A stretch of 64,000 bases of DNA from Trissonchulus latispiculum. Taxonomy: Eukaryota; Nematoda; Enoplea; Enoplida; Ironidae. The stretch covers positions 1 through 64,000 of the forward strand of contig JASAND010023924.1 in assembly GCA_030248195.1 (NCBI GenBank). Direction: 5' to 3'. The notes beneath the pieces were generated by a model that saw only the letters and a program-made list of their open reading frames with translations, made no database searches and had not been told where the DNA came from. Below, piece by piece: positions 41,766 to 53,391 of this stretch. The translations under genes were made by a program, and so were the position numbers. The stretch's first letter is position 1. Each line of letters begins with the position of its first letter.

Positions 41766-43466
41766 TCAAGCCGACGCTGTTATGGATGCTGGCGAAAGTC
41801 CTTGTAACATGAATGGTTCCTTCTTGAACAAACTTGACAATATAATATCATGTTAAAGTGTATAACGTTAAGTGGTATTAAAAGAATGAAATGCGTTGAG
41901 AGTAGTTATATCGTAGACAACACTAGCATAAGAATTATTTGTCAGTTTTGTCTCGACCCACTGCAGTTGAGACTCGGATTACGAATGGTGTCAGCATTGC
42001 AGGAATTTAGATTGGAGCAGCTGACACCAACAAAAAACAAAGAAAAATCGAGATGAAAGAATCGAAATAAAGCCAAGCCACCGTTAGGAATTCATTGAAG
42101 TGGTCCTTTCGTTCAATGTGTACTACTAAATTCACGAACGGTCAAAGTAACTGATTACTCTTGGTTTGATATCTCGGTTCCGTAGCTAATTCCAGTATGT
42201 CGAACCGAGAGCGCAAATGCTTCAGTTGCATCGGCTCCTTCTTTGTGTCAACTGAGTTGTCAGTCAAGTAGGAGGCTCTATCCCATCTGCGTCATTATCT
42301 GCTTTATTATTTCCTTGTTTGTCCTGGTTGAAATAATTGATTGATGTGATTTGAAGAGTTGGTCTTGTTATGAAATACTGCCTTCACCTACGGTAAGCCC
42401 GTATGAAATGATTATTCTTTGTCGATTTCATCTATTTGGTTAGGGAATTAGTTCAGCGGGTTCGCCCAGGTTTAGATAGATCCCTCTTGCCTGTATTCTG
42501 TTTTCAATTCTTTACATCACGATAAAGCTCCTTATCTCAGTATTGTAATGTTGTCTCTTCTGCATTTCATACTGAATGTACATAAATTTGATTAAATCAA
42601 TACAAAACTTAAATGACCGGGTTTTAAAAATAATAATAATAATAACAATAAAAATAATAATATTAATAATAGTAATAATAATAATATTGATAACAATAAT
42701 AATAACGTATAACATTGAAGCTATGTGAGTAGTGGTGGTGTGAGTTTTTGCTGATTCTATGCTAAAAGTTTTTGGCAGAGGGTGGAGCACGACTTATTTC
42801 AGTTTTTGCTAGCGAACTCACCTCTGAAATATTGAACATGGCTCGCTCAAAAATTTATCCTAAGTCCCTTTTAAGAGGATGTCTTAAGATGCTATCTAGA
42901 AAAGAGTTATGCCAATACTTCCTAATCCCGTTTCAAAAGACTTCGTCTATGTCTAACTGGCGCTATCCCAGACTTAGAGAAAACATAGGAGTGGTGGGCC
43001 GCACTCCTAACTTAGAAGACGTTTTGCCTTATTCCTAAGTGACCACGTAAGCTGTTTTAGGAGCACTCCTAGTCTTAGACGGATTTTGTTACCCGACGAC
43101 AGATATTTTCCTCATAGGCTGGTTTTGTTTTCTGGATCGTTTTGAGTTTCTTCCGTTGTTAGAGGTAAACGACATCTTCTGACCCAATTATTGAATACTC
43201 TCCTGGCGAATCAAATTATTATAAAAGCCAGTTCGACAATAAATTACACTCATCTTAATGAAGACAAACCTCGTCAGCGGCATTCAGCACCAATTAGATA
43301 AGAAGAATAATAATAGAATTAATAGAGAAAGAATAATAAGGTAGACTGACAAGATTGCTTATTCCAAAAATAATTTGCTTTCAGATTTGCCACTAACTGT
43401 GTCCGTTGGTACAAAGCAGAAAGAAGATAGGCTAACTTAGAAGCTTAGCTAACGTACATAGGGTAA
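41766..43466. other. No gene; microsatellite inside
   Basis: A second, non-modular stretch follows CRP4. No convincing gene was found; a short frame at 42772 is not protein-like. The (AAT)n repeat is listed separately. Confidence 0.35.
42626..42706. repeat. (AAT)n microsatellite
   Basis: Interrupted AAT/ATA repeat of about 80 bp. Confidence 0.85.
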
Positions 43467-44941
43467 ATGGCCATTTCTGCTGTTTCCGTTGTTTTGCTGA
43501 TTATTGCTTTTACAATTCCTGAAAACGGTGAGTTGCCTTTTTGTCTCATTCAGAGCGCAGGAGAAGGTAAGCTTGAACTTGAACATACCAAACTAATGTT
43601 TGATTAAATATGGGGTCATTTTAGAGCGTGCCACTAAGGTCGACTATATAGTATTCGATACTTGAAGTGTGGCTCTAATTGACAGGCTGTGCTTTAGAGA
43701 CAGAAGACTTGTTAGGTTTATGTCATACACTTGAATAAAAAATGCCCTTATATCTTTTTAATGTCCGGCGCAATGAGAATAGAACAGTCGGTGTAGAATA
43801 GTGTTTGAGAACGGCCGCCAAGCCGACGGCCGGCCGTTGGCCTGACCTCGGCCTTCAAGCCGACGGCCGGCCGTTCAGGCCGTCGGCCAACGGCCGCTTT
43901 TTGGCCGGCCGACCGGCCGTCCGACGGCCGGATAGATTACATTTTTGGGCAACCAACAGTGTTGTCACGAAAGGAAAGTGTTTCTTCTAAGTATAAGATT
44001 GTCTAAACACTCACTCCGCAATATTGTCGTCTAGTTAGACTGGACGACAAATTCGTACGATGACTGCAAACTGAGTTCTGGTCCTTTAAAACTGACATTC
44101 AACCATTGTACTTTCTGTATTCTGTAAGCTTTAATAAATGAAGCTGAGGTTGTTATGAATGGGAACTGAAAAATTAAATCTATTCTACCTCACTTGGAAT
44201 TTCACCAAGCTTATCTAAGTACCTTGTGATGGTTAAGTATTGCGGAAGAAATGCCCCTCCCTTTGGAAAACAGTTCCTTAAACAGTATTACAAAGAATGT
44301 ATGATTATGAAAAATTTATTCTTACTTTATAGAAAGGTTTTTAGATGCCTATTTAAAGCACTGGTTGAAAACGACGCAAATAAACCCTTGGCCGAACTAG
44401 CCGGCCGGCCGGACGGCCGGCCGTTGGCCGTCGGCTTTTGTCGGCCGTCGGCCTGCCGCCCGGCCGACGACCGACGGCCGGCCGACACAAAAGATGTTCC
44501 GGCCGTCGGCCGGCCGACGGCCTGACTTGGCCGGCCGTTCTCAAACACTAGTGTAGAATAATATAACCTACGCAACGTCGACGCACTGTTGAATACGCAA
44601 TTGAGGGCGCCAAATTCGGTATAGTGGTTTATAGAAATTTATATTTGACGAATAGCCAATATGGGTCAAGCTTAGCATTCGTCGAAACTGCCGATTTTAT
44701 CTTTTACTTGTATGCTGTAAATAACTTCAATGAAACTAATTCATGTTTCTTCATTGCCCTATTTATTAGTTTCGTTCCAGAGTCGGTTTTTCACGGTCAC
44801 GTAGAGGGTGGAGGCATCTGCTATATGGACAGTGACTGTGTCAGTGGAAAGTGTCACCAAAGAATTTGCAGTTTCGGTCGATGCATGTTTGGACGATGTG
44901 AATATTTGATCAACAGAGAAGAGCCAACATACTATTCATAA
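43467..44941 (+). CDS. CRP5: short secreted cysteine-rich peptide gene, two exons (43467-43527, 44781-44941)
   Basis: Exon 1 (61 nt) encodes MAISAVSVVLLIIAFTIPEN and ends ACG|GTGAGT, a strong donor. Exon 2 follows TTCGTTCCAG at 44781, in phase 1, giving 73 aa. The mature part has one module fused to an extra CxxxxC extension: CYMDSDCVSGKCHQRICSFG then RCMFGRC, followed by an acidic tail ending EEPTYYS. The CSFGRC motif also ends the third module of CRP1 and CRP2. The intron contains a 752-bp hAT element absent from the duplicated copy, so the insertion is recent. The duplicate exon 2 at 52352-52511 is frameshifted. Confidence 0.7.
43799..44550. mobile_element. Non-autonomous hAT element, GGCCG-rich, 8-bp target duplication
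   Basis: The terminal repeats TAGTGTTTGAGAACGGCC and reverse complement (18 bp, perfect) are flanked by GTGTAGAA at 43791-43798 and 44551-44558. Unit B keeps the empty site GTATAGAA (about 52117). The subterminal regions are dense in CGGCCG/GACGGCC motifs, very different from the AT-rich surroundings; the middle is AT-rich and noncoding. Confidence 0.85.
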
Positions 44942-46486
44942 TGTACTGTAACAAAAGCACATAACACTGTATACTGCGTATCCAGAAAAGGATAAGCTGT
45001 CTCAAAATATTAACACAATGACAGTTTTGCTACAACTAAATACTTCAAAGCTGTCACTGCAAAAATGTTAAACTGTTAAAATTTATTTGAACACAATAGC
45101 ACCGTTTATCAGTTTAACAGTCAAGTCGACATCCCATAACCTATTTTTAAACAAAGTTTAGGTAGATTTGAGCAACCCCCAAGACGGGAATAACATTTTG
45201 AAGTCGGTACTGTCTTCACTGCACAGAAAATGCGGAAAAAGTACCTTTCGCCCTCCCCCCAATTCGTACCCTATTTGAGACTAGTTTATTATGCTGACTT
45301 CAACCTTTCGAAATCTCTCATTTTCTATTTCTAATTACACTCTTTTCAGTACGTAAATTTCAATAGCAGTATCGTTTAGAATGCTATCAAGTTCTGTGTA
45401 AGTACGAAGTTAATCCCCAGTTTCGCTTAGCCTGCATTTGACTCCAATCTGCCACCAAACCTTTCAACTCTTTAAACCTTGTGCTTTTTTGTAAGTTTCT
45501 TGGCTTACTTTTGAAGTTATTTTTCTTTCCTGGGCAGTAAAGGCGCCAGGACTACCATTTGTCGATTACTGGTAGCCCATGTAGTTTTCTGTTTCTTGAA
45601 ATTTTCCATCAGTTCTAATTATCCAATTACGGTAGCAACTCTCGTTAACTCTAAATTTTTAGCATTCGCAGGAGGATGATGTGAATAGAAATTACGGTCT
45701 GCTATTCTAAGACAACCATTCAAACAAATCATTACTGTTCTGTAGAAACGTTGGTGTGAAGTGATGAGTCATCCGATCAATTAGACTAATTAATCAGTTG
45801 GTTTTGTTACGGGGAATGTTTAATCGCCATTTAGCTTTAGCGCCATTTGACCATTATCGTATTTGTATGCCCAATTTTATGCCATTATAACAAAACGTAA
45901 GTTGATCAATTAAGTGCGTTGTTTACCAATACAGCCTAATGTTTGAATAGGACAGGACTTCAGATTAGGGGTCTATTTTGGACGTAGTTGCGCCCTGCGC
46001 CCTTTAGCTGAACCTGCATTTATTCGCCATTCAATTTCCGGTTTTGTAACCGGACAGTATACCGGGAATTGATATTTGGCGACCGTAACAGGACCACTGT
46101 CCGGTTTGTAAAATTTCAAAATTTGTTTATTTTGACAATTTTTCTATGTAAATAAATTTATAATTTTGCGATGTAAGCGAAAAGCTTTACATCTCCACAA
46201 AGCCACTGATTAGAGGATTCTTCTGTGATAAATAGTTTTTCATAATAATGATTTTGAATTCTTTATTTTGACTGTTTTCGCTGATATTTTCACACATGTA
46301 TAGAACTACAAATAGAACAACGGAAAATATACACCCTCCCCCACCCTTCCCCCTTTCTCGGGGGAATGAGATGAAGCGACGCGATGAATTTCCACTACAT
46401 TTCTAATTGTACATCGGTTTGTCACATTACCATTTCATTATTGGTGATTTGTTTCGTTAGTATTGCAGTAATTAGCTTCCTTTTAA
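44942..46486. other. No gene seen; duplicated in unit B
   Basis: 3' flank of CRP5 and noncoding sequence that recurs at 52512-54677. Nothing coding. Confidence 0.4.
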
Positions 46487-48220
46487 GGAGCTGGTATTGC
46501 TTGGTGTAAATTTTACCCTATTGGCTTCAATTCTTTATGAAAGTGTGTGGAACATTCCACATATGTTATTTGGTCCTATTTAACATTGTAGGACCAGTCT
46601 CGCATTTTTAGGTGAAAAGTTAAGAACTTTTTGGCTTTTGCCATTATCTCAGTACTTTAGTCGTTACACCGGACTGGTTGTTTATTATTTTTAGCTGGAT
46701 CAGAATTCGCACTATTGCGGAGGAATGTTTCTTGGTTAGTGCTAAAACGTCTCAAAACCCAAAAATTCGAAAACCTTTTCTACAAATACGCCCCCATTTT
46801 GGGTGAGCCTCCCCATCGATAGGCCAGCCAAGAAGCCCCCCCCCCACATAAAAAATTGCAAAGGGATATGCCAGCTGGATACAATCGCATGAAAAAATTG
46901 AGAAACGCCTTTTTTTCTAATGGGGGTTCTCGGGCTCCAACTTTTATCTTGATACGGGCCTTTTATCTGCCTAGGTATATACGGCCAGTGTGAGGAATCC
47001 TATATAACGATGTAAGTTGAATAAGATTAATTGCAATCGGCTGACCAGCGACCACAAAACGAAACGAGAGGGAATTGTGGATGGCATTAATAAACAGCCA
47101 TAAAACAAGTTGAAATCAATTACTGAGCAGTTCGGGCTGCCTTAAACGATAGCTGGCCTCTCGGATCGTAGGAATTTGCGACCCCGGGTCGGCTCATGTG
47201 GCTCGGCCCGCCCGCAGACAGACTTATTTTCCAAATTGACGATATGCAAAAATAATGCCGATCCGATCCGAAAATTTACATCGCCACTACTACTAGTTTT
47301 TCGAGCAAAGATGGCTTTTTGGAGCGAAAATATGAAGTTAAAGCAAAATTTGAAAAATGGCGGTTTTTCAAAAGTTTGCTAAATTAGGGCTTTGTTTGCT
47401 AAAAGCGCATTTGTTCATGGTCATTAAGGGCTGGGGCTACGCTATTTCACTAACACTTCGATGTAGGCAAGCCTAGCTAGTCGTTTGCCACATAAGTGTA
47501 CTAGGTTTAATACAAAATAGTTTAACGTTTGAAAGAATTCCACCAAGCGTAGCGTCCTGTAGTGCCTTCACAAGTTGCTGTTGTCGGTCCAAAACTTGAT
47601 ATGGCACGAATACAAACGTTGTGGCAAACTGAACGCTATGTGCAAGCTACGGTGCCCAAACAGCAGGAAGTTAGGCTTCTAAGCCTCGAACCAGTGTTTA
47701 GAAATGCTAAATTGCTTTCTCAAACAATGGGTGTCCATTGCTCTAAAAAGCTCAAAGACTGTTGTAAACCTATTCTGAACCTAAGAAGCGTCATATCGAA
47801 AAAAGGATTTGATATTCGGATTCTGCATGTCAAAGAACCTCGAAAATTTTTGACCTCACTTTTACTGCGCTTACTAGTTTTTCAAGACTAAAAATAAATG
47901 TTATTTCTTAACAAAAGGTGAGCCAGAACACCAACCGGAAAACCAAAGCCATCGAAACTTACCCGCAGTTTGCCCCTATTAGAGCCTGATAACTGGTAAA
48001 AATTGGTATCTGCTATAAAAAACAGAATAACAACCAATCCCGTGTATCGTCTACCTATGTGAGCCAAAAAACCAAAACATTCTTATCTTTGGGCCGAAAA
48101 TTACAGGACTGGTCCCAGAATGCTAAAGAGCAGGAAAATAGGATATTTCGTACGTTTTAGCTATTTACGTGAAGTATTAAAGCCGTATAAGTTAAAAATA
48201 TGCGAAAGGAAACCAGCACC
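46487..48220. mobile_element. TTAA-flanked element T3, copy in unit A
   Basis: TTAA at 46483-46486 and 48221-48224. The ends are GGAGCTGGTATTGC and the reverse complement of GGTGCTGGTTTCCTTTCGC. Inner blocks (TTTAACATTCTRGGACCAGTC) occur inverted near both ends. A frame at 47562-47891 is kept in both units but resembles element DNA rather than a protein. Confidence 0.6.
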
Positions 48221-48674
48221 TTAAAACCATGGTTAGTAAGAAATAGCTATTTTCATTTCTGCCAGAATGAACAATGACGGTTGCTGCAGCTGTTGGGAAC
48301 TAAAACCTTTCCAAATGGAAGCAAGGACAGTCTTTAGTGAATCGCGTGCTCGCAAAACGCTGTATAATGACACAACACATACGAAGACACAATTTATTGC
48401 CAGTTTTTTGCACTTTCATTAATTACCAGTAGCAATTTTGAACGTATCATTGCAACGTTTTTATTTATATACAGTCTCACGTCAAGTACAGAGTATCCAA
48501 ACCTAATTTTAGTGATTTTCTTACATTAGCATATTCGAGGAGATTTGGGACACTTATAGACTTTTCCTATCAACTTCCTCTAATACTATTACTGAAAGTA
48601 ATTATCGCTAGGAACATTATTTATTATTGTAGCAGCAACAATCAAATCATTTCAACGTTATTACATGCGTCATC

Positions 48675-50543
48675 TCAAGGACAGAAAACAACGTTATATT
48701 GGGAGTTCTGGTTTCCGTTGCTGCGACAGGTGTATGTGGAAGCTTGATCGTCGTAGGCGTAGCTGTAGGCGTCGGGACAAATTGCTTTGATCTTCGAGGC
48801 GTAATTGACTGGCCAATCCTTGAGCTGACAGGTTTCTGGTCGATCGTGTCGATTGGCACAACAGTAGATATCTTGATGGAATTTTTCACAAGCACTTTGA
48901 CAGGCGACCACTTGACCATTTTCGCTGTATTTTAGTTGCTGAGGACATTGCCTATTTAAATCCATTTTGCATTGAGCCTTCTTACAGTAGTACTGTCCCG
49001 GTCCAGAAGAGAAGGTTCCTGGCTTCGGCTCTACAGAAACCGGCAAATTGTACCCATCGACCAAACTGATATCGTAGTAATCTTGGTTACCGTGTCCATC
49101 GAAGGTGAATTCAACCAGAGTATCCTTGTATGGTTGATGTCCAAGGGATCTTCGGCCCCAAAGTCGTCCCGACCAGTGTGCAGGAACTGGGATGGTGACT
49201 CTACCACCTCGATTAACATTGTATTGTTTACTGTTGGTAAACACATGGACATTGTGAGGGCATCGATTTTCCACGTGGAAAGCGTGGCCTGCTAAAAATA
49301 TGAGAACGCAAAGATATAGTTTGACAAAAGAATGGGGCTTCTATTAATCAGAACACAAACAAATTTTCATTTTTGAAGTTTGTTCTGACTATTATTTTAG
49401 GCGGGTATTACTATACATCATCCTGTTTCCTAGGAAATCGAAGACACGCTAACGGAATGCAAAATTCGGGTCTCCTTTGTGAAAACAGGTTAGTCAGTAT
49501 CAATCATAACAATGCTAACAACAATGTTTAAAACAATGCTGACTAGAAATGAATTTTTTTCGCCGATTTAATGTTACCAATAACTTACTCTTTTATTGAA
49601 CTATCTTTTTTGTAATGATTTGTTATGCAATACTGTGGTATCAGTACAAACAGAAAAGCAGGCAGATGCTTTCGCCTATAATCTAGTTTTGAGGCAACAT
49701 TAGGCGAATTCCTATAGGTTATCGTTAAGGTTAGTTTTAGATTAATTTTAGTTTTAGTTGGCAAAGGTTAATGTTTGGGATTTAATGTTGCTCCTGCTAA
49801 TGTTAAATTTGGAAATATAAAGATAAATTCCTATATTTCAGCATAGCACAGTCGCTGTGCTATCACCTGGACCAACAGTATATAATACCAAGAGTGGGAA
49901 GCTTTAGCCCTTCCTAATAGAAATGGCCTGCGATATGCTCGGCACATTAAAGCCGAAATCACGGGGGGGTCCCACTCACCATTGTTCAGCATGTGTTTAT
50001 ATGCGTTTGAACTAAAACGCATCTGATTAGCTAATTCACTACCTTATGTCAAAATTATGTGTATAAGTGAACCCCCCCCGGAGATTTCATGGGGGTCCCG
50101 CTTTGCGTGGTTAATCGTGTGATTATATGCAGTCGAACTGAAATGCAATGAGGAGGATTACGGTAGGTAAGTAGCCAATCAAAGAAATTTCAGTTCAATC
50201 GCATGTAAACACACGCTTAAACGCTTAACAACGCTATGCGGGACACCCCTGAGATCTCGGATGGGTCCATTTATACACATAATTTTGACATGAGGTAAGC
50301 GATTAGCCAATCAGATGCGTTTTAGTTCAAACGCATATAAACACATGCGGAAAAATCGTAAGTGGGACCTCCACCGAGATTTCTGCCTTAATGTGCCGAG
50401 CATCTCGCAAGCCATTTCCATTAGGAAGGGTTAAGCTTCCCACTCTTGCTATTATATACTCTTGCCTGGACTAATGCTAACTCACCAAGTGCAGTGCTGA
50501 TGCAGGCAACAAGAGTTAGAACTGCACATAGAAGGTTTGCCAT
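48675..50543 (-). CDS. Thaumatin-like protein A, two exons (50543-50486, 49288-48675)
   Basis: Exon 1 (58 nt) encodes a signal peptide beginning MANLLCAVLTLVAC and ends TTG|GTGAGT. Exon 2 starts after TTTTTAGCAG in phase 1; the joined frame is 223 aa. Thaumatin-family features are in order: NRGGRVTIPVPAHWSGRLWG near 45-64, an acidic cleft region VEFTF (78-82) and QDYYDISLVDGYNLPV (88-103), CPQQLKY, ACQSACEKF, IYCC, then CPDAYSYAYDD (190-200) and the C-terminal VVFCP. Twelve Cys are in the mature part. The disulfide loop with DCGG after the WxGR motif is absent, so it is a small or reduced type. Thaumatin-like proteins are secreted and often antifungal or beta-glucan binding. The intron has a MITE. 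Confidence 0.88.
49873..50464. mobile_element. Foldback MITE in thaumatin-like intron, 7-bp duplication (unit A)
   Basis: The ends CAACAGTATATAATACCAAG and reverse complement of CAAGAGTATATAATAGCAAG are flanked by CCTGGAC at 49866-49872 and 50465-50471. The whole unit folds on itself. It shares its outer ends and 7-bp duplication length with the CAAGAGTACATAATA family. Confidence 0.8.
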
Positions 50544-50592
50544 TGCGTCACAAAGATCAAGCACAGAATGAAGAGAACTGGGACTTGAGCAG

Positions 50593-50599
50593 TATTTAA
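50593..50599 (-). promoter_or_regulatory. TATA-like box TTAAATA for thaumatin-like gene A
   Basis: It lies 50 bp upstream of the start codon and is kept in the duplicate at 59819-59825. The position suits a short 5' leader; no transcript evidence. Confidence 0.35.
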
Positions 50600-51597
50600 G
50601 AAAATTGTGTTGGCGAATAAACAGCTACACTTCAATGCCTGATGTAGCTGATCAAACATGTGTCATGAGATGGCACGGATGAACAAAGCTCCTACTAATC
50701 GACTTGACTGATTGTCTTTACATTTATTCAGCCCACACTCACTTTTGTATTTGAGAATGGTAAGAGAAGAATGTTGAAAGAAAGATGAGAAACAGCACCA
50801 ATTTGATACATCAAAGCAATGAGCATAACATTAACTTGCATGAGATGATTATTTTATAAAAGTTTATTTGTGGTATATCTGCAATTATTAAAGAATTTGA
50901 CTCATAATCATACGGGCAAACTTCATTGCCTCATGTGCACACTGGAATCAGCTGTGCTGTGTAATTTTAGTTTACATATTTGCTAGTGCAAAAATATCGT
51001 TTAACTGTATACATAGTAGAAATTAAAAGTTGAATTAAAAACTGGAATATTTTGTAGAGGTAAAATTTTGATTTCCAAAAGTTTTGAAACGTTAATCACT
51101 TTAACGCTCTTCTTTCCAAGTTTTCTCAGGGAAAGCGGCTGAAAATGAGCAGTCTTCGAACGCCACGTTTCACTGAGAGCACCTACCGAAATGAGACTGC
51201 TACCAATTTAGCTCTACATTTAAAATGCAAGCATTGAAGGGTCTCCGATGCATTTAGAAAACGTTAGAAGCAGTCAGAGTCAAGATAGCCCTTAAAAGGA
51301 AAATTATTCCGCCGTTGAGATATACAGACATATCATTAATTAATAAAAACAAATGGATTCAGCTTTTTGAAGATTAGTTTGTGGACAGCAGCTTTCTCGA
51401 AAAATGATAGTGTCATGAAATCATTGCGGTAATCCGGTTTTTTACCTAAAAAACCGAAACAAATCCGGATTCTGGGGGGGGGTGTGAGGGACCCCTCTTG
51501 GGGGGGTGAGGTTTAGGTCTGGGGGGTGAAACCCCCCCCAAACACATGTATGGTAGAAACCATCATTTTCTGCTTCTAGCAAAAAGTCAGTCAGTGA

Positions 51598-51870
51598 AGA
51601 AGTGTCTCGAAAGTTTGGATAAAATGTCTCGAAAAATGGTAAAAGTCTCAGAGCTTTTCTCGAAAGATTAAAGTTTGTCTCAAAAGTTTGAAAAACTTTC
51701 GAGACATTTCTTCAAACTTTCGAGACATTTTGTGAAACTTTCGAGAAAGTTTGTCAAACTTTCGAGTCAAACTTGCGAGACAATCGCTAACTTTCTGAGA
51801 CATTTTCTGAGACAAATCTGAAACTTTCGAGACAAAATGTCCAACTTTCTGAGAAACCTTCTGCACTTCC
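51598..51870. repeat. Array of ~20-bp motif around CTTTCGAGACATTTT
   Basis: About ten diverged copies of ACTTTCGAGACATTT occur in both orientations, forming many small hairpins. It lies exactly in the 310-bp spacer between the two tandem units. Confidence 0.7.
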
Positions 51871-52351
51871 CGTGACTTATAACGTGACATACCCATAAGC
51901 TTGAACCTGAACATACCAAAACAAATGTCTGATTAAATATGAGGTCATTTTAGAGCGGGCCGCTAAGTAGACTCTATAGTATTCGATAGTTGAAGTGGGG
52001 TTCTAATTGGCAGGCTGTGCTTCAGAGACAGAAGAATTGTTAGGTGTATGTCATACACTTGACTAAACAAAATGCCCTTAAATCTTCTTAATGTCCGGCT
52101 CACGGAGAATAGAGCAGTTGGTATAGAATAATCCAATCAATACAATGTAGACGCTCTGCTGACGACGCAATTGAGGGTGCTAAATCCGGCATAGTGGTTT
52201 ATTGAAATATTATATTTGACGAATAGCCAATATGGGTTAAGCTAGACATACGTCGAAACTGCCGACTTTATCTTTTACTTGTATGCTTTACATAACTTCA
52301 GTTAATCTAATTCATATTACTTCATTGCCCCATTTAATAGCTTTGTTCCAG

Positions 52352-52511
52352 AAACGGTTTTTCACGGTCACGTAGAGGGTGGAGGCATCTGCTATATGAC
52401 AGTGACTGTGTCAGTGGGAAGTGTCACCAGAGAATTTGCAGTTTCGGTCGATGCATGTTTGGACGATGTGAATATTTGATCGACAGAGAAGAGCCAACGC
52501 ACTATTCATAA
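52352..52511 (+). pseudogene. CRP5 exon 2 duplicate, frameshifted and without signal exon
   Basis: The acceptor CTTTGTTCCAG and the exon match CRP5, but one base is lost in CTATATGACAGTGAC (near 52398; the functional copy has ATATGGACAG). No exon 1 is present, as the duplication began inside the intron. It cannot make the peptide. Confidence 0.8.
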
Positions 52512-52782
52512 TGTACTGTAATAAAAGCACATAACACTGTATACTGCGTATCCAGAAAAGGATAAGCTGTCTCCAAATATTAACACATAATTTGTGGGAT
52601 GACTTTGCTACAACTAAATACTTCAAAGCTGTCACTGCAAAAATTAAAATAACCTGTTAAAATTTATTTGAACACAATACCACCGTTTATCAGTTTAACA
52701 GTCAAGTCGGCTTCCCATAACCTATTTTTAAACAAAGATTAGGTAGATTTGAGCAACCCCAAGACGGGAATAACATTTTGAA

Positions 52783-53391
52783 ATTTTTAGCTTAGGAACG
52801 TTTTTGGACCTTTTTCGTAAACTGGTGGTAAGCATTCCGGATTCAGGGAATATTTAACACTAGTAGAGCATCAGAACTGCACCAGGAGCAAAATTTTGAA
52901 ATTTTGGTCAGATTTAAAAAAATTTTGATCCACCCAAAGTCATGGGGCGATTCATTCGGTCTGAAATTAAATCTTGGGTGCTGTTTTCACGCTCAGAAAC
53001 CTATTTTAGACAATTTGAAGGCAAACGGTTGACAATTTTGTCGATATTTTAGAAACTTTTTGACCCTTTAAAACTTTTTGAGTTAGTTTCACGCTCGGAT
53101 CGTAATTTACGGCATTTTAGGAGTGAAATTTGAAGTTTTAAATAAAATTTTCACAAAATTTTAACCCCCCCAAATCTAAACTCAAAATGAAAGACGCGAT
53201 TTTTGTATAAAATGCTAGTGGGCCTAAACTTAAATTACTATTTCAGGCCAGATTATTCCTAGATTTTGTGTTTTTTCAGTGACTTGGTATTCTTGATCCC
53301 CTCCCCTGAAACCCTTATTTTAAAATTTCTTGCGATAATAGCGTCATTTTCGATCACTCTCTTCAGCATTGGTGAGTCGAAAACAAACATC
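52783..53391. other. Segment present in unit B only
   Basis: About 0.6 kb of AT-rich DNA interrupts the alignment to unit A (join at about 45202). No terminal repeats or target duplication were seen, so insertion in B or deletion in A are both possible. Confidence 0.5.

Larger units (their letters stand above)
43568..51585. repeat. Tandem segmental duplication, unit A
   Basis: Similarity to unit B (51896-60809) runs from TAAGCTTGAAC in the CRP5 intron to GCTTCTAGCAAAAA. Unit A has a private hAT element (43799-44550) and lacks the 1-kb TTAA insertion and a 0.6-kb segment found in B. Confidence 0.9.

Noticed and set aside
43805..44575. Arg/Pro/Gly-rich frames in the GGCCG blocks
   Set aside because: They lie within the hAT element terminal repeats and arise from repeat composition.
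47562..47891. 109-aa frame kept in both tandem units (also 56785-57135)
   Set aside because: It lies inside a TTAA element, its conservation is explained by recent duplication, and its composition follows the element DNA.
48972..49295. Plus-strand and second-frame minus ORFs over the thaumatin-like exon (also 58203-58526, 57930-58166)
   Set aside because: Shadows of the thaumatin-like exon, which has family motifs and splice signals.
51598..51870. Short regularly repeated motif as a CRISPR array
   Set aside because: Repeats are diverged, in both orientations, without unique spacers, and the DNA is eukaryotic.
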